Shown in pieces: positions 8,014 through 17,309 of a stretch of 49,073 bases of DNA. The stretch spans positions 1 through 49,073 of the forward strand of contig DEJW01000025.1 in assembly GCA_002353585.1 (NCBI GenBank), written 5' to 3'. The translations under genes were made by a program, and so were the position numbers. Source of the stretch: Prevotellaceae bacterium UBA2738 (GTDB lineage: Bacteria > Bacteroidota > Bacteroidia > Bacteroidales > Bacteroidaceae). The notes under the pieces were generated by a model. It was not told where the DNA came from and did no database searches. It saw only the letters and a list, made by a program, of their open reading frames with translations. Numbering within the stretch: the first letter of the stretch is position 1; every line of letters starts with the position of its first letter.

Positions 8014-8871
8014 ATGAAACTGAACTTGACAAAGCCGATGGTGGTGTTTGACCTGGAGACAACTGGTCTGGACATAGCCAACGACAAGATAATACAGATA
8101 AGTTATATAAAGGTGTATCCTGACGGCAAGGAGGAGAGACAAAACTACTTTGTAAATCCTATGAAGCCTATACCTCAGGAGGTGCAGGAGTTGACCCACA
8201 TCACTGACGATATGGTGAAGGATGCCCCAACATTCAAGGACCTGGCACCCACACTGGCTGCGGACTTTAAGGATTGTGACTTTGCAGGATTTAACTCCAA
8301 CAATTTTGACATCCCCATGCTGGCAGAGGAATTTCTGCGTGCGGGCGTGGCATACGACTTCAGCAAATGCCGCCTGATAGATGCCTGCCAGATATTCAGA
8401 AAGATGGAAAGGCGCAACCTTGCTGCTGCCTACAAATTCTATTGCGGACGCAAGATGGAAGAAGACTTTCAGGCTCACCTTGCCAACGAAGATACGGAGG
8501 CTACGTATAAGGTGCTGATGGGACAGCTCGATATGTATGCACCAGGCAAGCAAGAGGAGGAAGAGCGACAGTTGCCTAACGACATGGATGCCATCAACGA
8601 GTTGTGTAACCAGCGCAAGAATGTGGACTTTGCAGGTAGAATAATCTGGGCACCAGTAAAAGGACCTGACGGCAAACCCCTGCTCAACCCCGATGGCACG
8701 GAGAGGCTGAGGGAGGAATTTAACTTTGGCAAATACAAAGGTATGGCAGTGGTGGATGTGCTGAGAAGAGACCCAGGCTATTACAGTTGGATGCTGAGCA
8801 GCGATTTCACCCTCGACACCAAGCAGGTTCTGACACGAATACGTCTTCGCGAATCGCAAATGCTAAAATAA
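8014..8871 (+). CDS. DnaQ-like 3'-5' exonuclease
   Basis: A 285-residue DEDDh exonuclease. Motif I is VVFDLETTGL with Asp13 and Glu15, motif II is in AGFNSNNFDIPML, and motif III is in AHLANEDTEAT with His and Asp spaced as in the DEDDh class. The C-terminal part (about 215-280) contains FNFGKYKG...DPGYYSWML, a domain often seen after such exonucleases in Bacteroidetes. Position after dnaN suggests the proofreading epsilon role of DNA polymerase III, though a general repair exonuclease is possible. It is probably co-transcribed from the dnaN promoter. Confidence 0.88.
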   Translation: MKLNLTKPMVVFDLETTGLDIANDKIIQISYIKVYPDGKEERQNYFVNPMKPIPQEVQELTHITDDMVKDAPTFKDLAPTLAADFKDCDFAGFNSNNFDIPMLAEEFLRAGVAYDFSKCRLIDACQIFRKMERRNLAAAYKFYCGRKMEEDFQAHLANEDTEATYKVLMGQLDMYAPGKQEEEERQLPNDMDAINELCNQRKNVDFAGRIIWAPVKGPDGKPLLNPDGTERLREEFNFGKYKGMAVVDVLRRDPGYYSWMLSSDFTLDTKQVLTRIRLRESQMLK

Positions 8872-8893
8872 TCCACATTATACACAGACAAAC

Positions 8894-9820
8894 GTGAGGC
8901 TTAACGTAAGAAATATAAAGAGAACACTGCTCATGGCTATCATGCTATGGGCAGTTGCCGTATGTATGGATGCACAGGAACTGAATGTGAAGATTAACAT
9001 CAACCACTCACAGATTCAGGGTACGGAGACAGCCATTTTTGAGGAACTGCAAACCAAACTGCAGGACTGGGCAAACGGTCAGCAGTGGACCTCGCTACAG
9101 TTTCAGGAGCATGAGAGGATAAGTTGCAGTTTCAACATCACGGTAAACGAATATAAGAAGGATGCAGGAACATGGGCTTGCTCATGCATGGTGCAGGCTA
9201 ACCGTCCTGTGTATAATTCAGCTTACACCTCGACGCTGTTTCAGTATCAGGATAAGGATTTCACCTTTGTCTATAAGCAGTTTGACGACATAATATATAA
9301 TGAGGAGATGATAGACAACCAGCTGACAGCCCTCATAGCATATTATGCCTACCTGATAATAGGAATGGATCTGGACTCATTCTCGCCAATGGGTGGCGAG
9401 GATGTGTTGCAGCGTTGCCTTAACCTGACCAACAATGCCCAGAACCTGAACTTCCCTGGTTGGGCTTCGTTTGACAGCAGCACCAACCGCTTCACCATTA
9501 TCAACGACTACTTAGAGGGAGCACTGGAGGGTATGCGCAAACTGCAATACGACTATTACCGCAAGGGGCTGGACGAGATGGCTAACAACGCCGAGCGAGG
9601 AAGAACAGAGATTACTACCGCATTGGAGAACGACCTGAAGGTGGCACACGAATCGAGACCTATGAGTAAGTTGCCACAGATATGGACAGACTACAAGAAA
9701 GACGAGCTTGCCAATATATATAAAGGTAAGGGAACAGCAAAAGAGAAGGAGTCAGTGAATGCCCTGCTCTTTAACATCAATGCCGCACAAAATACGGCTT
9801 GGAGTAAAATACTGGAATAA
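8894..9820 (+). CDS. DUF4835 family exported protein
   Basis: A 308-residue protein of the DUF4835 family, confined to Bacteroidetes. The chosen start is a GTG at 8894, because it gives a basic n-region before the hydrophobic core (about 12-24) and a cleavage site after MDAQ; the first ATG (8936) would drop the basic residues. Conserved-looking segments include INHSQIQGTE near the mature N-terminus and NRPVYNSAYTSTLF. It is expected in the periplasm or outer membrane; function unknown. The gene lies between the exonuclease and recN, and recN begins directly after its stop, so it is translationally linked to a DNA-repair gene without obvious reason. Confidence 0.83.
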   Translation: MRLNVRNIKRTLLMAIMLWAVAVCMDAQELNVKININHSQIQGTETAIFEELQTKLQDWANGQQWTSLQFQEHERISCSFNITVNEYKKDAGTWACSCMVQANRPVYNSAYTSTLFQYQDKDFTFVYKQFDDIIYNEEMIDNQLTALIAYYAYLIIGMDLDSFSPMGGEDVLQRCLNLTNNAQNLNFPGWASFDSSTNRFTIINDYLEGALEGMRKLQYDYYRKGLDEMANNAERGRTEITTALENDLKVAHESRPMSKLPQIWTDYKKDELANIYKGKGTAKEKESVNALLFNINAAQNTAWSKILE

Positions 9821-11482
9821 GTGCTTAAACATCTATACATAAAGAACTATGCCCTGATAGAGCAACTTGACATTGACTTCGAAACAGGATTCTCTGTCAT
9901 AACAGGCGAAACGGGCGCAGGAAAGAGTATCATACTGGGAGCAATAGGACTGCTCTTAGGACAGCGTGCCGACTCAAAGGCTGTGAAGACAGGATGCCAG
10001 AAGTGTACCATCGAGGCACAGTTTGACATATCACGATACAGCCTCAACGAGTGGTTTGACGAGAACGAGTTGGACATAGAGGAAGGAGAATGCATCATCC
10101 GCAGAGAACTGACTGCTACAGGCAAGAGTCGTGGATTTATCAATGACACGCCTGTCACTGTGCAACAGATGAAGGAACTGGGTGAGATGCTTGTAGATAT
10201 TCACTCTCAGCACCAAAACCTGTTGTTGCAGAAAACAGATTTCCAACTCAGCATACTTGATATCATAGCTGACAACGAGCAGCTGCGCTCTGACTACCAG
10301 AAAACCTTTACTGAATACAAGAAAAACGTCAAGGAGCTGGAGGAGCTGAAGCAGATGCTCACAGACTCACGCGAGAAGGAAGACCTGATGCGTTTTCAGC
10401 TTGAGGAACTGACTGCTGCCAACTTCACAGACGGAGAGCAGGAGGAACTGGAGCAGGAACAGGAAGCAGCCACACATACTGAGGACATAAAGACGGCACT
10501 CTATGAGGCAGACAATATGCTGAATGGGGAAGGTGCCACATTAGACCTGCTGAGACAGGCAAACAGCAAACTATCATCAGTCACAAGCCTATACGCAAAG
10601 ATAGAACCACTGTCAGAGCGCATGGAGAGTGCGCTGATAGAGCTCAAGGATATAGCCAGCGAGGTAGCGAGAGAAGCAGAGAATATAGACTTCAATCCTG
10701 AGCGAATGGCTGTGGTGGAAGAGCGTCTGGATATGATATATACCCTGCAACGCAAGCACCATAAAAACACTATAACCGAACTGCTACAGGAGCAAGAGCA
10801 CCTGAGCGAGATAATAAGTGGAATAGACAACAGCGACGAGGCGATAAAGGACAAGGAGCAGTTGTGCCAGAAGCTTCTGGATGCAGCCAGCAAACTGGCA
10901 GAGAAACTGTCACAGACGAGAAAGAAAGCCTCAGCAAAAATAGAGAAAGACATCTGTAAGAGACTGGAGGCATTAGGAATGCCAAACGTGGATTTCCAGA
11001 TAAAGATAGAGCATGGTGACCTCACATCGACAGGAAAGGATGTGGTATCGTTTATGTTCTCAGCCAACAAGGGTATGGCACTTCGCCCTGTGGCACAGGT
11101 GGCTTCAGGTGGTGAGATAGCACGACTGATGCTCTCGCTCAAGGCTCTCATCAGTGCTACAGTGAAACTGCCTACCATAATATTCGACGAGATAGACACT
11201 GGAGTGAGTGGCAAGATAGCCGAGAAGATGGCTGAGATAATGAAGGAGATGGGTAACTCTGGTCGCCAGGTGATAAGTATCACCCACTTGCCACAGATAG
11301 CCGCTCTGGGCACATACCACTATAAGGTGGAGAAACACGATACAAAAGAAATAACCACCACCATAATGCGCCAGCTCAGCAACGAGGAACGCATAGACGA
11401 GATAGCACAGATGCTTAGCGGTTCAGACATTACTGATGCCGCCAAGACCAATGCCAAGGAGTTACTAAAGAGAAGCAAATAA
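9821..11482 (+). CDS. recN: DNA repair protein RecN
   Basis: A 553-residue SMC-like ATPase. Walker A GETGAGKS lies near residues 29-36, then coiled-coil arms (about 150-370), an ABC signature region ASGGEIARLMLS near 428-439, and Walker B with FDEIDTGVSG near 455-464. The GTG start at 9821 directly follows the TAA of the previous gene and gives the conserved opening LKHLYIKNYALIEQ. RecN acts early in double-strand break repair, tethering ends with RecA. The stop overlaps engB (TAATG), so the genes are coupled. Confidence 0.95.
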   Translation: MLKHLYIKNYALIEQLDIDFETGFSVITGETGAGKSIILGAIGLLLGQRADSKAVKTGCQKCTIEAQFDISRYSLNEWFDENELDIEEGECIIRRELTATGKSRGFINDTPVTVQQMKELGEMLVDIHSQHQNLLLQKTDFQLSILDIIADNEQLRSDYQKTFTEYKKNVKELEELKQMLTDSREKEDLMRFQLEELTAANFTDGEQEELEQEQEAATHTEDIKTALYEADNMLNGEGATLDLLRQANSKLSSVTSLYAKIEPLSERMESALIELKDIASEVAREAENIDFNPERMAVVEERLDMIYTLQRKHHKNTITELLQEQEHLSEIISGIDNSDEAIKDKEQLCQKLLDAASKLAEKLSQTRKKASAKIEKDICKRLEALGMPNVDFQIKIEHGDLTSTGKDVVSFMFSANKGMALRPVAQVASGGEIARLMLSLKALISATVKLPTIIFDEIDTGVSGKIAEKMAEIMKEMGNSGRQVISITHLPQIAALGTYHYKVEKHDTKEITTTIMRQLSNEERIDEIAQMLSGSDITDAAKTNAKELLKRSK

Positions 11483-12099
11483 TGGAAATAAAGAAGTCGG
11501 TATTCACCATAAGTTCAGCAAAACTGTCACAATGCCCTAAGACAGAGCAGGCGGAGTTTGCCTTTATAGGAAGGAGTAATGTGGGCAAGTCGAGCCTTAT
11601 CAATATGCTGACAAACCACAAAGACCTTGCCAAGACAAGTGCTACGCCTGGAAAGACCCTGCTCATAAACCATTTTCTCATTACCACCAATTTGGAAGAA
11701 AAGGGTAAAGAATGGTACATAGTGGACTTGCCTGGATATGGTTTTGCCAAGCGTTCGAAGAAGGTGCAGGATGAGTTGCAGGACATGATTTCGTCATACA
11801 TTCTGCATAGAGAGCAACTGGTGAATGTTTTCCTTCTTATCGACATTCGCCACGACCCTCAGAAGATAGACGTCGAGTTTATGGAATGGCTGGGGGAGAA
11901 TGGTGTGCCCTTCTCCATCGTTTTCACCAAGGCAGACAAAGTGGGAACAGGCAAGGCGAAAGATAACGTAAACAGATATCTGCATACCCTGATGGACACC
12001 TGGGAGGAACTACCCCCTCACTTTGTTACATCATCAGAGAAGCGTCAGGGCAAAGAAGAACTGCTGGGTTATATTGAGGGAATATTAAAATCGATGTAA
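11482..12099 (+). CDS. engB: ribosome biogenesis GTPase EngB/YsxC
   Basis: A 205-residue TrmE-Era-EngA-EngB-Septin GTPase: G1 GRSNVGKSS near 30-38, G2 around ATPGKT, G3 in DLPGYGFAK near 79-87 and G4 FTKADK near 147-152. It assists assembly of the large ribosomal subunit and is usually essential. The ATG overlaps the recN stop codon, and the stop is followed directly by the ABC-F gene, consistent with a tight operon. Confidence 0.95.
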   Translation: MEIKKSVFTISSAKLSQCPKTEQAEFAFIGRSNVGKSSLINMLTNHKDLAKTSATPGKTLLINHFLITTNLEEKGKEWYIVDLPGYGFAKRSKKVQDELQDMISSYILHREQLVNVFLLIDIRHDPQKIDVEFMEWLGENGVPFSIVFTKADKVGTGKAKDNVNRYLHTLMDTWEELPPHFVTSSEKRQGKEELLGYIEGILKSM

Positions 12100-13962
12100 A
12101 TGGCAAACCTGATTCTCGATGTGCAGAATGTGTCGAAACGCTTTGGCGACAGAATTCTGTTTAGCGACATTTCGTTCAGCGTGGCTGAAGGGCAACGTGT
12201 GGGACTGATAGCCCAGAACGGAACAGGCAAGACTACCCTACTCTCTATGCTGACGGGCGATGAGGGTATAGACTCTGGAAACATAATATATCGTAATGGA
12301 GTAAATGTGGGCTACCTGAGACAAGAACCTCGTTTTCCTGAAGGTGCCACAGTGTTGGAGGCATGTTTCTCGTCACAGTTGGACAAATGGAAGGGCGACA
12401 CTGACTCAGCTGATGATGCCCAACTGAAAGCCAAACAGATACTGACCCAGTTACGCATAAAGGATTTACAGCAACCAGTGAGTCAGCTCAGCGGAGGACA
12501 ACAGAAGCGAGTGGCTCTGGCACAGGTACTGATTTCCAATCCCGATTTCCTTATTCTCGACGAGCCCACCAACCACCTCGACCTTGAGATGGTGGAATGG
12601 CTTGAGGGATTCTTGCAGCGAGGCAACAAGACCCTGCTGATGGTTACCCACGACCGTTTTTTTCTAGATAATGTGTGTGGGGTGATACTGGAGTTGGACA
12701 ACCAAACTATATATTCTTATCGAGGCAGTTACTCCTATTATCTTGACAAGCGACAGGAGCGTCTTGATGCTATGGCTGCCAACATACAACATGCCAACAA
12801 TCTGTATCGCAGAGAGTTGGAATGGATGAGACGCCAGCCTCAGGCTCGAGGTCACAAGGCAAAATATCGTGAGGATGCTTTCTATGAGTTGGAGAAAATA
12901 GCCAAGCAACGCATAGAGGAAAGGCAGATAAGACTGAAATCGACCAACGTATATATTGGCAGCAAGATATTTGAGTGCCAATATGTGAGCAAGAAGTTTC
13001 CACCCAGAAACGGTGAGGGAGAAGGCAAGACCATCCTCGATAATTTCTACTATAACTTTGCCCGTTTTGAGAAGATGGGCATAGTGGGAAATAACGGCAC
13101 AGGCAAGTCAACCTTCATAAAACTGCTGTTGGGACTGACACCAGCCGACGAAGGAAAATTCGACATCGGAGAGACTGTAAAGTTTGGCTATTTCTCGCAA
13201 GAAGGTTTGCAGTTTGACGAACAGCAGAAGGTTATCGACGTAGTTCGCGATATAGCAGAATACATAGACTTAGGCAAGGGGCGACATTATTCCGCTTCGC
13301 AGTTTCTGCAACATTTCCTTTTCACCCCTGACCAGCAATATAACTATGTCTATAAGTTGTCAGGAGGCGAAAAGAGGAAGCTGTATCTGTGCACCGTTTT
13401 GATGCGTAATCCTAATTTCCTAGTTCTTGACGAGCCTACCAACGACCTCGATATCAAGACGTTGCAGGTGCTTGAGGAATATCTGCAAGACTTCCCTGGT
13501 TGTGTGATAGTGGTGAGCCACGACAGATATTTCATGGATAAAGTGGTTGACCACCTGCTGGTGTTCCAAGGCGAAGGAAAGATAAAAGATTTCCCTGGCA
13601 ACTACAGCCAGTATCGTGAGTGGATAAAGCTTCAGCCAAAGGAAGAAGCAAATAAAACGCAGAACAAGAAGAATCAGAACACAGGTTCTAATGCCGCTGA
13701 AACATCCGCCTCTTCTGGCCCTCGCGATCCTAACGCTGTGAAGAAGCGCAAGATGACCTTTAAGGAGAAACAGGAGTTTGCCCAACTGGACAAAGACATT
13801 GATGCCCTGACTGAGGAAAGGAAAAAGATTGAGGAAGAACTCAGTTCAGGCACTAATGATGTGGAAAGAATAACAGAACTGAGCAAGCGCCTTCCCCTAC
13901 TCAATGAAGAATTGGAAGAAAAGGAAATGCGCTGGTTGGAGCTCTCTGAAATAGCGAATTAG
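12100..13962 (+). CDS. ABC-F family ATPase (Uup-like)
   Basis: A 620-residue protein with two ABC domains and no membrane segments. Domain 1 has AQNGTGKTT (39-46), signature LSGGQ near 129 and LDEPTNHLD near 154. Domain 2 has GNNGTGKST near 330, LSGGEKRK near 420 and LDEPTNDLD near 444. Between them is the charged helical P-site tRNA-interaction motif region, and a C-terminal coiled coil (about 555-620) follows an Asn/Ser-rich linker, as in Uup. ABC-F proteins act on ribosomes or, for Uup, also on branched DNA; which applies here cannot be told. Last gene of the dnaN operon, converging on a regulator gene 23 bases away. Confidence 0.9.
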   Translation: MANLILDVQNVSKRFGDRILFSDISFSVAEGQRVGLIAQNGTGKTTLLSMLTGDEGIDSGNIIYRNGVNVGYLRQEPRFPEGATVLEACFSSQLDKWKGDTDSADDAQLKAKQILTQLRIKDLQQPVSQLSGGQQKRVALAQVLISNPDFLILDEPTNHLDLEMVEWLEGFLQRGNKTLLMVTHDRFFLDNVCGVILELDNQTIYSYRGSYSYYLDKRQERLDAMAANIQHANNLYRRELEWMRRQPQARGHKAKYREDAFYELEKIAKQRIEERQIRLKSTNVYIGSKIFECQYVSKKFPPRNGEGEGKTILDNFYYNFARFEKMGIVGNNGTGKSTFIKLLLGLTPADEGKFDIGETVKFGYFSQEGLQFDEQQKVIDVVRDIAEYIDLGKGRHYSASQFLQHFLFTPDQQYNYVYKLSGGEKRKLYLCTVLMRNPNFLVLDEPTNDLDIKTLQVLEEYLQDFPGCVIVVSHDRYFMDKVVDHLLVFQGEGKIKDFPGNYSQYREWIKLQPKEEANKTQNKKNQNTGSNAAETSASSGPRDPNAVKKRKMTFKEKQEFAQLDKDIDALTEERKKIEEELSSGTNDVERITELSKRLPLLNEELEEKEMRWLELSEIAN

Positions 13963-13985
13963 TGTTTTGGCAATGTAAGTTGAGA

Positions 13986-14948
13986 CTATAGGTCAACACT
14001 GCCTAAATCAACCAGTCTGTTTACTATAGCATATATGGTAAGACCAGCTGTAGAGTGTATCTGCAACTTGCGTGCTATATTCCTGCGATGTGTTATTACG
14101 GTATTCGGAGCAATAAACAGTTTATCGGCAATTTCTTTATTAGTCAGTCCCTGAACCACACCTACCACAACGTCTTTCTCACGTTCTGACAACTGTTCAC
14201 CCTTATCCTTAATCTGGGTGGTCAGCACATTGCTAATGTTAGCCATAGGACCCTCATCCTTTACATTATTAGATTCCAGCAGTTCTATGGCTGGCTCGAA
14301 TATCTTCTCCTCCACACTGGCATGCAGGGCAAGCCACTCCTCAAGGTTGAAGATGTCATGCAGAGCCGCTGTCAACATATTGTTGTGCTTTGTGTCTGAA
14401 GGAAGATATTTTATTATGATGCTCTTTAGCTCTCTCAGTTTATCACCAGTCTGGCCATGGTGCTTAGAGAATGTCTCTATGTCATATCCAGGCTTTTTCT
14501 CACCATTGAGCAAACCCTCAACATAGGGGAACAGAGTCTGCTCCTCAAACTTCATGTGGTGAGAGATAAAGCGGGCATATTCATCATAAATCTTTAATAT
14601 CAGACTGCCCAGACGATCATCCTCGTCAAGCGACTCTGACAGTTCTCTTCTCAGGAACGGAAGTTGGAAGCCGAGATAATATTCGTGTGAAGCCTTGAGA
14701 TAACGCAAAAGTGTCCTTATGTCGAGACGAGCCAAATCACTCTCTGAATGGTAACCGTTAATCGTAAGGTTTACAACGGCGAGGAAGGTGAAAGTATCTA
14801 CATTGCCATCCTCGCAAACTTCGCGGACGGTCTTGTCGCCAAAGCCCAGCCTGATACCAAATGCGCCCAGACTTTGTAATACGTTATAATTGTCTCTTAT
14901 GAGTGACAACATCTTGTCGTCTGGCTCATAAAGCTTCATCTTCTTCAT
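13986..14948 (-). CDS. LuxR-type regulator with hemerythrin-like and DUF542-like domains
   Basis: A 320-residue protein from the chosen start at 14948. The longer frame to 14999 would start upstream of the predicted transcription start. Residues about 15-60 resemble the N-terminal domain of the iron-sulfur repair protein RIC/ScdA/YtfE (GIRLGFGDKTVREVC against the family GIDFCCGG.KTLEEAC), but the Cys-Cys pair is replaced. Residues about 80-220 are a hemerythrin-like bundle with candidate iron ligands in FISHHMKFEEQTLFPY, FSKHHG and LALHASVEEKIF. The C-terminus (about 255-315) is a LuxR/FixJ HTH (LSEREKDVV, LTNKEIADKLFIAPNTV). It is probably a di-iron sensor regulator responding to oxygen, nitric oxide or oxidative stress; the target is unknown. 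Confidence 0.85.
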   Translation of the reverse strand: MKKMKLYEPDDKMLSLIRDNYNVLQSLGAFGIRLGFGDKTVREVCEDGNVDTFTFLAVVNLTINGYHSESDLARLDIRTLLRYLKASHEYYLGFQLPFLRRELSESLDEDDRLGSLILKIYDEYARFISHHMKFEEQTLFPYVEGLLNGEKKPGYDIETFSKHHGQTGDKLRELKSIIIKYLPSDTKHNNMLTAALHDIFNLEEWLALHASVEEKIFEPAIELLESNNVKDEGPMANISNVLTTQIKDKGEQLSEREKDVVVGVVQGLTNKEIADKLFIAPNTVITHRRNIARKLQIHSTAGLTIYAIVNRLVDLGSVDL

Positions 14949-14968
14949 GTTCTTCTTATTTTGCACTG

Positions 14969-14999
14969 CAAAATTAGGTATACTTTTTAATATGTGCAA
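14969..14999 (-). promoter_or_regulatory. promoter of the hemerythrin/LuxR regulator
   Basis: Read on the minus strand: TTG (14997-14999), 20-bp spacer, TAATTTTG (14969-14976). Transcription would start near 14962, about 14 bases before the ATG at 14948. This decides the start against the upstream in-frame ATG. Confidence 0.75.
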
Positions 15000-15017
15000 T
15001 ACCTACAAATGAGTATT

Positions 15018-17309
15018 CTATTGTATTTTCTGCAATTTGGCAAACTTCAAAAGCAACTGTTTGGTACCTGCATTCTGAAAATCCACCTTTGCTTTCAACG
15101 AATCACCTGCTCCTGACAATTCCATTATTTTGCCTATACCAAAACGCTCATGCTTCACTGTGTCGCCAACGCTCAATCCACCAGCACTCTGCACTGTGGC
15201 TGTATTGTTCGTCACAGGTCTGGCAATGGGTCGCATAGTAGTATTAACAGCAGGTCGCACCACAGGATTAACTGCTGGTCGCATCACAGGTCTTGCCACA
15301 GGTCTCATCACAGGACGGCTTTCTGTGCTATGACGAAAGACACCATCTATATTTATCAGTTTGCGATCGATATCCCTTAGGAATCGGCTTGGCGTACCAA
15401 ACTCCATCTTACCATATCTGAAACGCATCTTGGCATAGGTCATCACACAGAATCTCTCTGCCCTCGTAATGGCTACATACAGCAGTCGGCGCTCCTCCTC
15501 CAGTTTACGTTTGGAGTCTGTACACATCGGACTGGGGAAGATATTTTCCTCCATTCCTACTACATAGACACAAGGAAATTCCAATCCCTTTGCACTGTGT
15601 ATGGTCATCAGTGTCACCTCTGGAGTGTCTGAATCTTTCTCTCTGTCGCTAAGCAATGCCACCTCATGCAGAAAGTCGAGCAACCCAGTAGGATTACCCT
15701 CTTCTCTGGCATCCTCCACAAAGTCGTGCATCGAGGTGAGAAACTCCTCCATATTCTCCTGCTTCGACAGAAATTCTGGCTCTGTGCTCGAATAGAGGTC
15801 TTGCGATATGCCGCTTCGCTTTACTATCTCTGCTCCCAGTTCGTAGGCATCCATCGTGGCAAGCTTAGCCATGAAGTCGTCCACCATCATCTGGAATGTC
15901 CTTATCTTGCCTATGGCACCCTTATTCAGTTCCTTGGAGTATTGCGGAGCCTCTATATTGCTCACCACCTCCCATATACCCACATTCTCTTCGTGGGCTA
16001 CCTTTATCAGTTTGTTTACAGTGGTATCACCAATGCCTCGGGCTGGGTAATTCACCACTCGCTTAAATGCCTCTTCGTCGTCAGGATTAGCCACCAGTCT
16101 CAGGTATGCCACAATGTCTTTTATCTCCTTGCGCTGATAGAAACTCAGTCCGCCATAAACTCTGTATGGTGTACCGTCTTTCAGCATCTGGTCCTCGAAT
16201 GTTCGGCTTTGCGAATTAGTGCGATAGAGGATAGCGAAATCAGAAAACTTCAATCCGTAATCCTTCATCTTTCGCCTTATATCTTTGCACACATACATAG
16301 CCTCTTCCCTGTCACTACTCAGCTCTGACAAAACTATATTATCGCCATCGGCATTCTGACTATAGACATCCTTCTTTATCTGTCGTTCATTCTTGTGTAT
16401 CAGACTGTTAGCCGCCTCTACTATTCTTTTTGTTGAACGATAGTTACGCTCCAGTTTGAATAGTAGCGAACCCTCATACTGCTGTTGGAAATCGAGTATG
16501 TTATCTATGTTAGCACCACGAAAACCGTATATACTCTGGGCATCATCACCCACCACACACACATGCTTATGTTCTGATGCTAATTGTTGTATTATCTGCT
16601 GCTGTGCATAGTTGGTATCCTGATACTCATCCACAAGGAAAAACTGGAATGCATTAGCATATTTCAACCTCACATCTTCATTTTTCTTGAATAGCAGATA
16701 GGTATAATATAGCAGGTCATCAAAATCCATTGCGTTGCTCGCTCTGCATCGCTGGCAATAGACCTCGTATATCAACCCCACCTTAGGCATCTTGGTTGCC
16801 TCGTCACGCTCCACCAACGATGCCTTCTGCACGTATTGCTGTGGACCTATCAGGGCGTTCTTGGCGCTTGATATACGGTTGTGCACCTCTGCAGCCTTAT
16901 ACACCTTGTCATCCAGCTGCATCTCCTTAATTATTGCCTTGCACAGCGAACGCGAGTCGCTCTCGTCATATATGGTGTAGCTGGGTTTATAGCCTATTCT
17001 CTCTGCCTCCATTCTCAATATCTGGGCAAAGACGGAGTGGAAGGTACCCATTCTCAGGTATCGTGCCTCGTCGCCTACCAGCTTGGCTATACGCTCCTTC
17101 ATCTCCTTAGCCGCCTTATTGGTAAAGGTGAGCGCCATTATCTCCCAAGGTTTTATTCCTTGAGTAAGCAGATAGGCTATCTTGTATGTCAGCACTCGTG
17201 TCTTTCCTGAGCCTGCACCAGCAATAACCAGTGAAGGGCCATCGATATATTCGACAGCCTTTCGTTGTGACTCGTTGAGGTCATTCAAAAATTCTGGTAT
17301 CACTTCCAC
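15018..17309 (-). CDS. UvrD/PcrA-type ATP-dependent 3'-5' DNA helicase
   Basis: A 763-residue SF1A helicase. It shows the Q-motif region LNESQRKAVEY, Walker A AGAGSGKT near 32-39, motif II VDEYQDTN, motif III VVGDDAQSIYGFRGA, motif V TIHSAKGLEFPCV and motif VI LLYVAITRAE. The C-terminal Tudor-like domain typical of PcrA is present (VGDTVKHERFGIGKIMEL to the end). The linker before it (about 665-700) is a degenerate repeat of Arg-Pro-Val/Ala with Met or Asn, encoded by 15205-15315. Role in excision repair and clearing of replication conflicts. The ATG overlaps the mtgA 3' end by 10 bases. Confidence 0.93.
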   Translation of the reverse strand: MEVIPEFLNDLNESQRKAVEYIDGPSLVIAGAGSGKTRVLTYKIAYLLTQGIKPWEIMALTFTNKAAKEMKERIAKLVGDEARYLRMGTFHSVFAQILRMEAERIGYKPSYTIYDESDSRSLCKAIIKEMQLDDKVYKAAEVHNRISSAKNALIGPQQYVQKASLVERDEATKMPKVGLIYEVYCQRCRASNAMDFDDLLYYTYLLFKKNEDVRLKYANAFQFFLVDEYQDTNYAQQQIIQQLASEHKHVCVVGDDAQSIYGFRGANIDNILDFQQQYEGSLLFKLERNYRSTKRIVEAANSLIHKNERQIKKDVYSQNADGDNIVLSELSSDREEAMYVCKDIRRKMKDYGLKFSDFAILYRTNSQSRTFEDQMLKDGTPYRVYGGLSFYQRKEIKDIVAYLRLVANPDDEEAFKRVVNYPARGIGDTTVNKLIKVAHEENVGIWEVVSNIEAPQYSKELNKGAIGKIRTFQMMVDDFMAKLATMDAYELGAEIVKRSGISQDLYSSTEPEFLSKQENMEEFLTSMHDFVEDAREEGNPTGLLDFLHEVALLSDREKDSDTPEVTLMTIHSAKGLEFPCVYVVGMEENIFPSPMCTDSKRKLEEERRLLYVAITRAERFCVMTYAKMRFRYGKMEFGTPSRFLRDIDRKLINIDGVFRHSTESRPVMRPVARPVMRPAVNPVVRPAVNTTMRPIARPVTNNTATVQSAGGLSVGDTVKHERFGIGKIMELSGAGDSLKAKVDFQNAGTKQLLLKFAKLQKIQ
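15205..15315 (-). repeat. degenerate tandem repeats in the uvrD linker
   Basis: Units related to ggtcgcatcacag/ggtcttgccacag recur about eight times at 12-18 bp intervals and stay in frame, giving an Arg-Pro-rich spacer. The helicase core and C-terminal domain on either side are intact. Confidence 0.7.
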
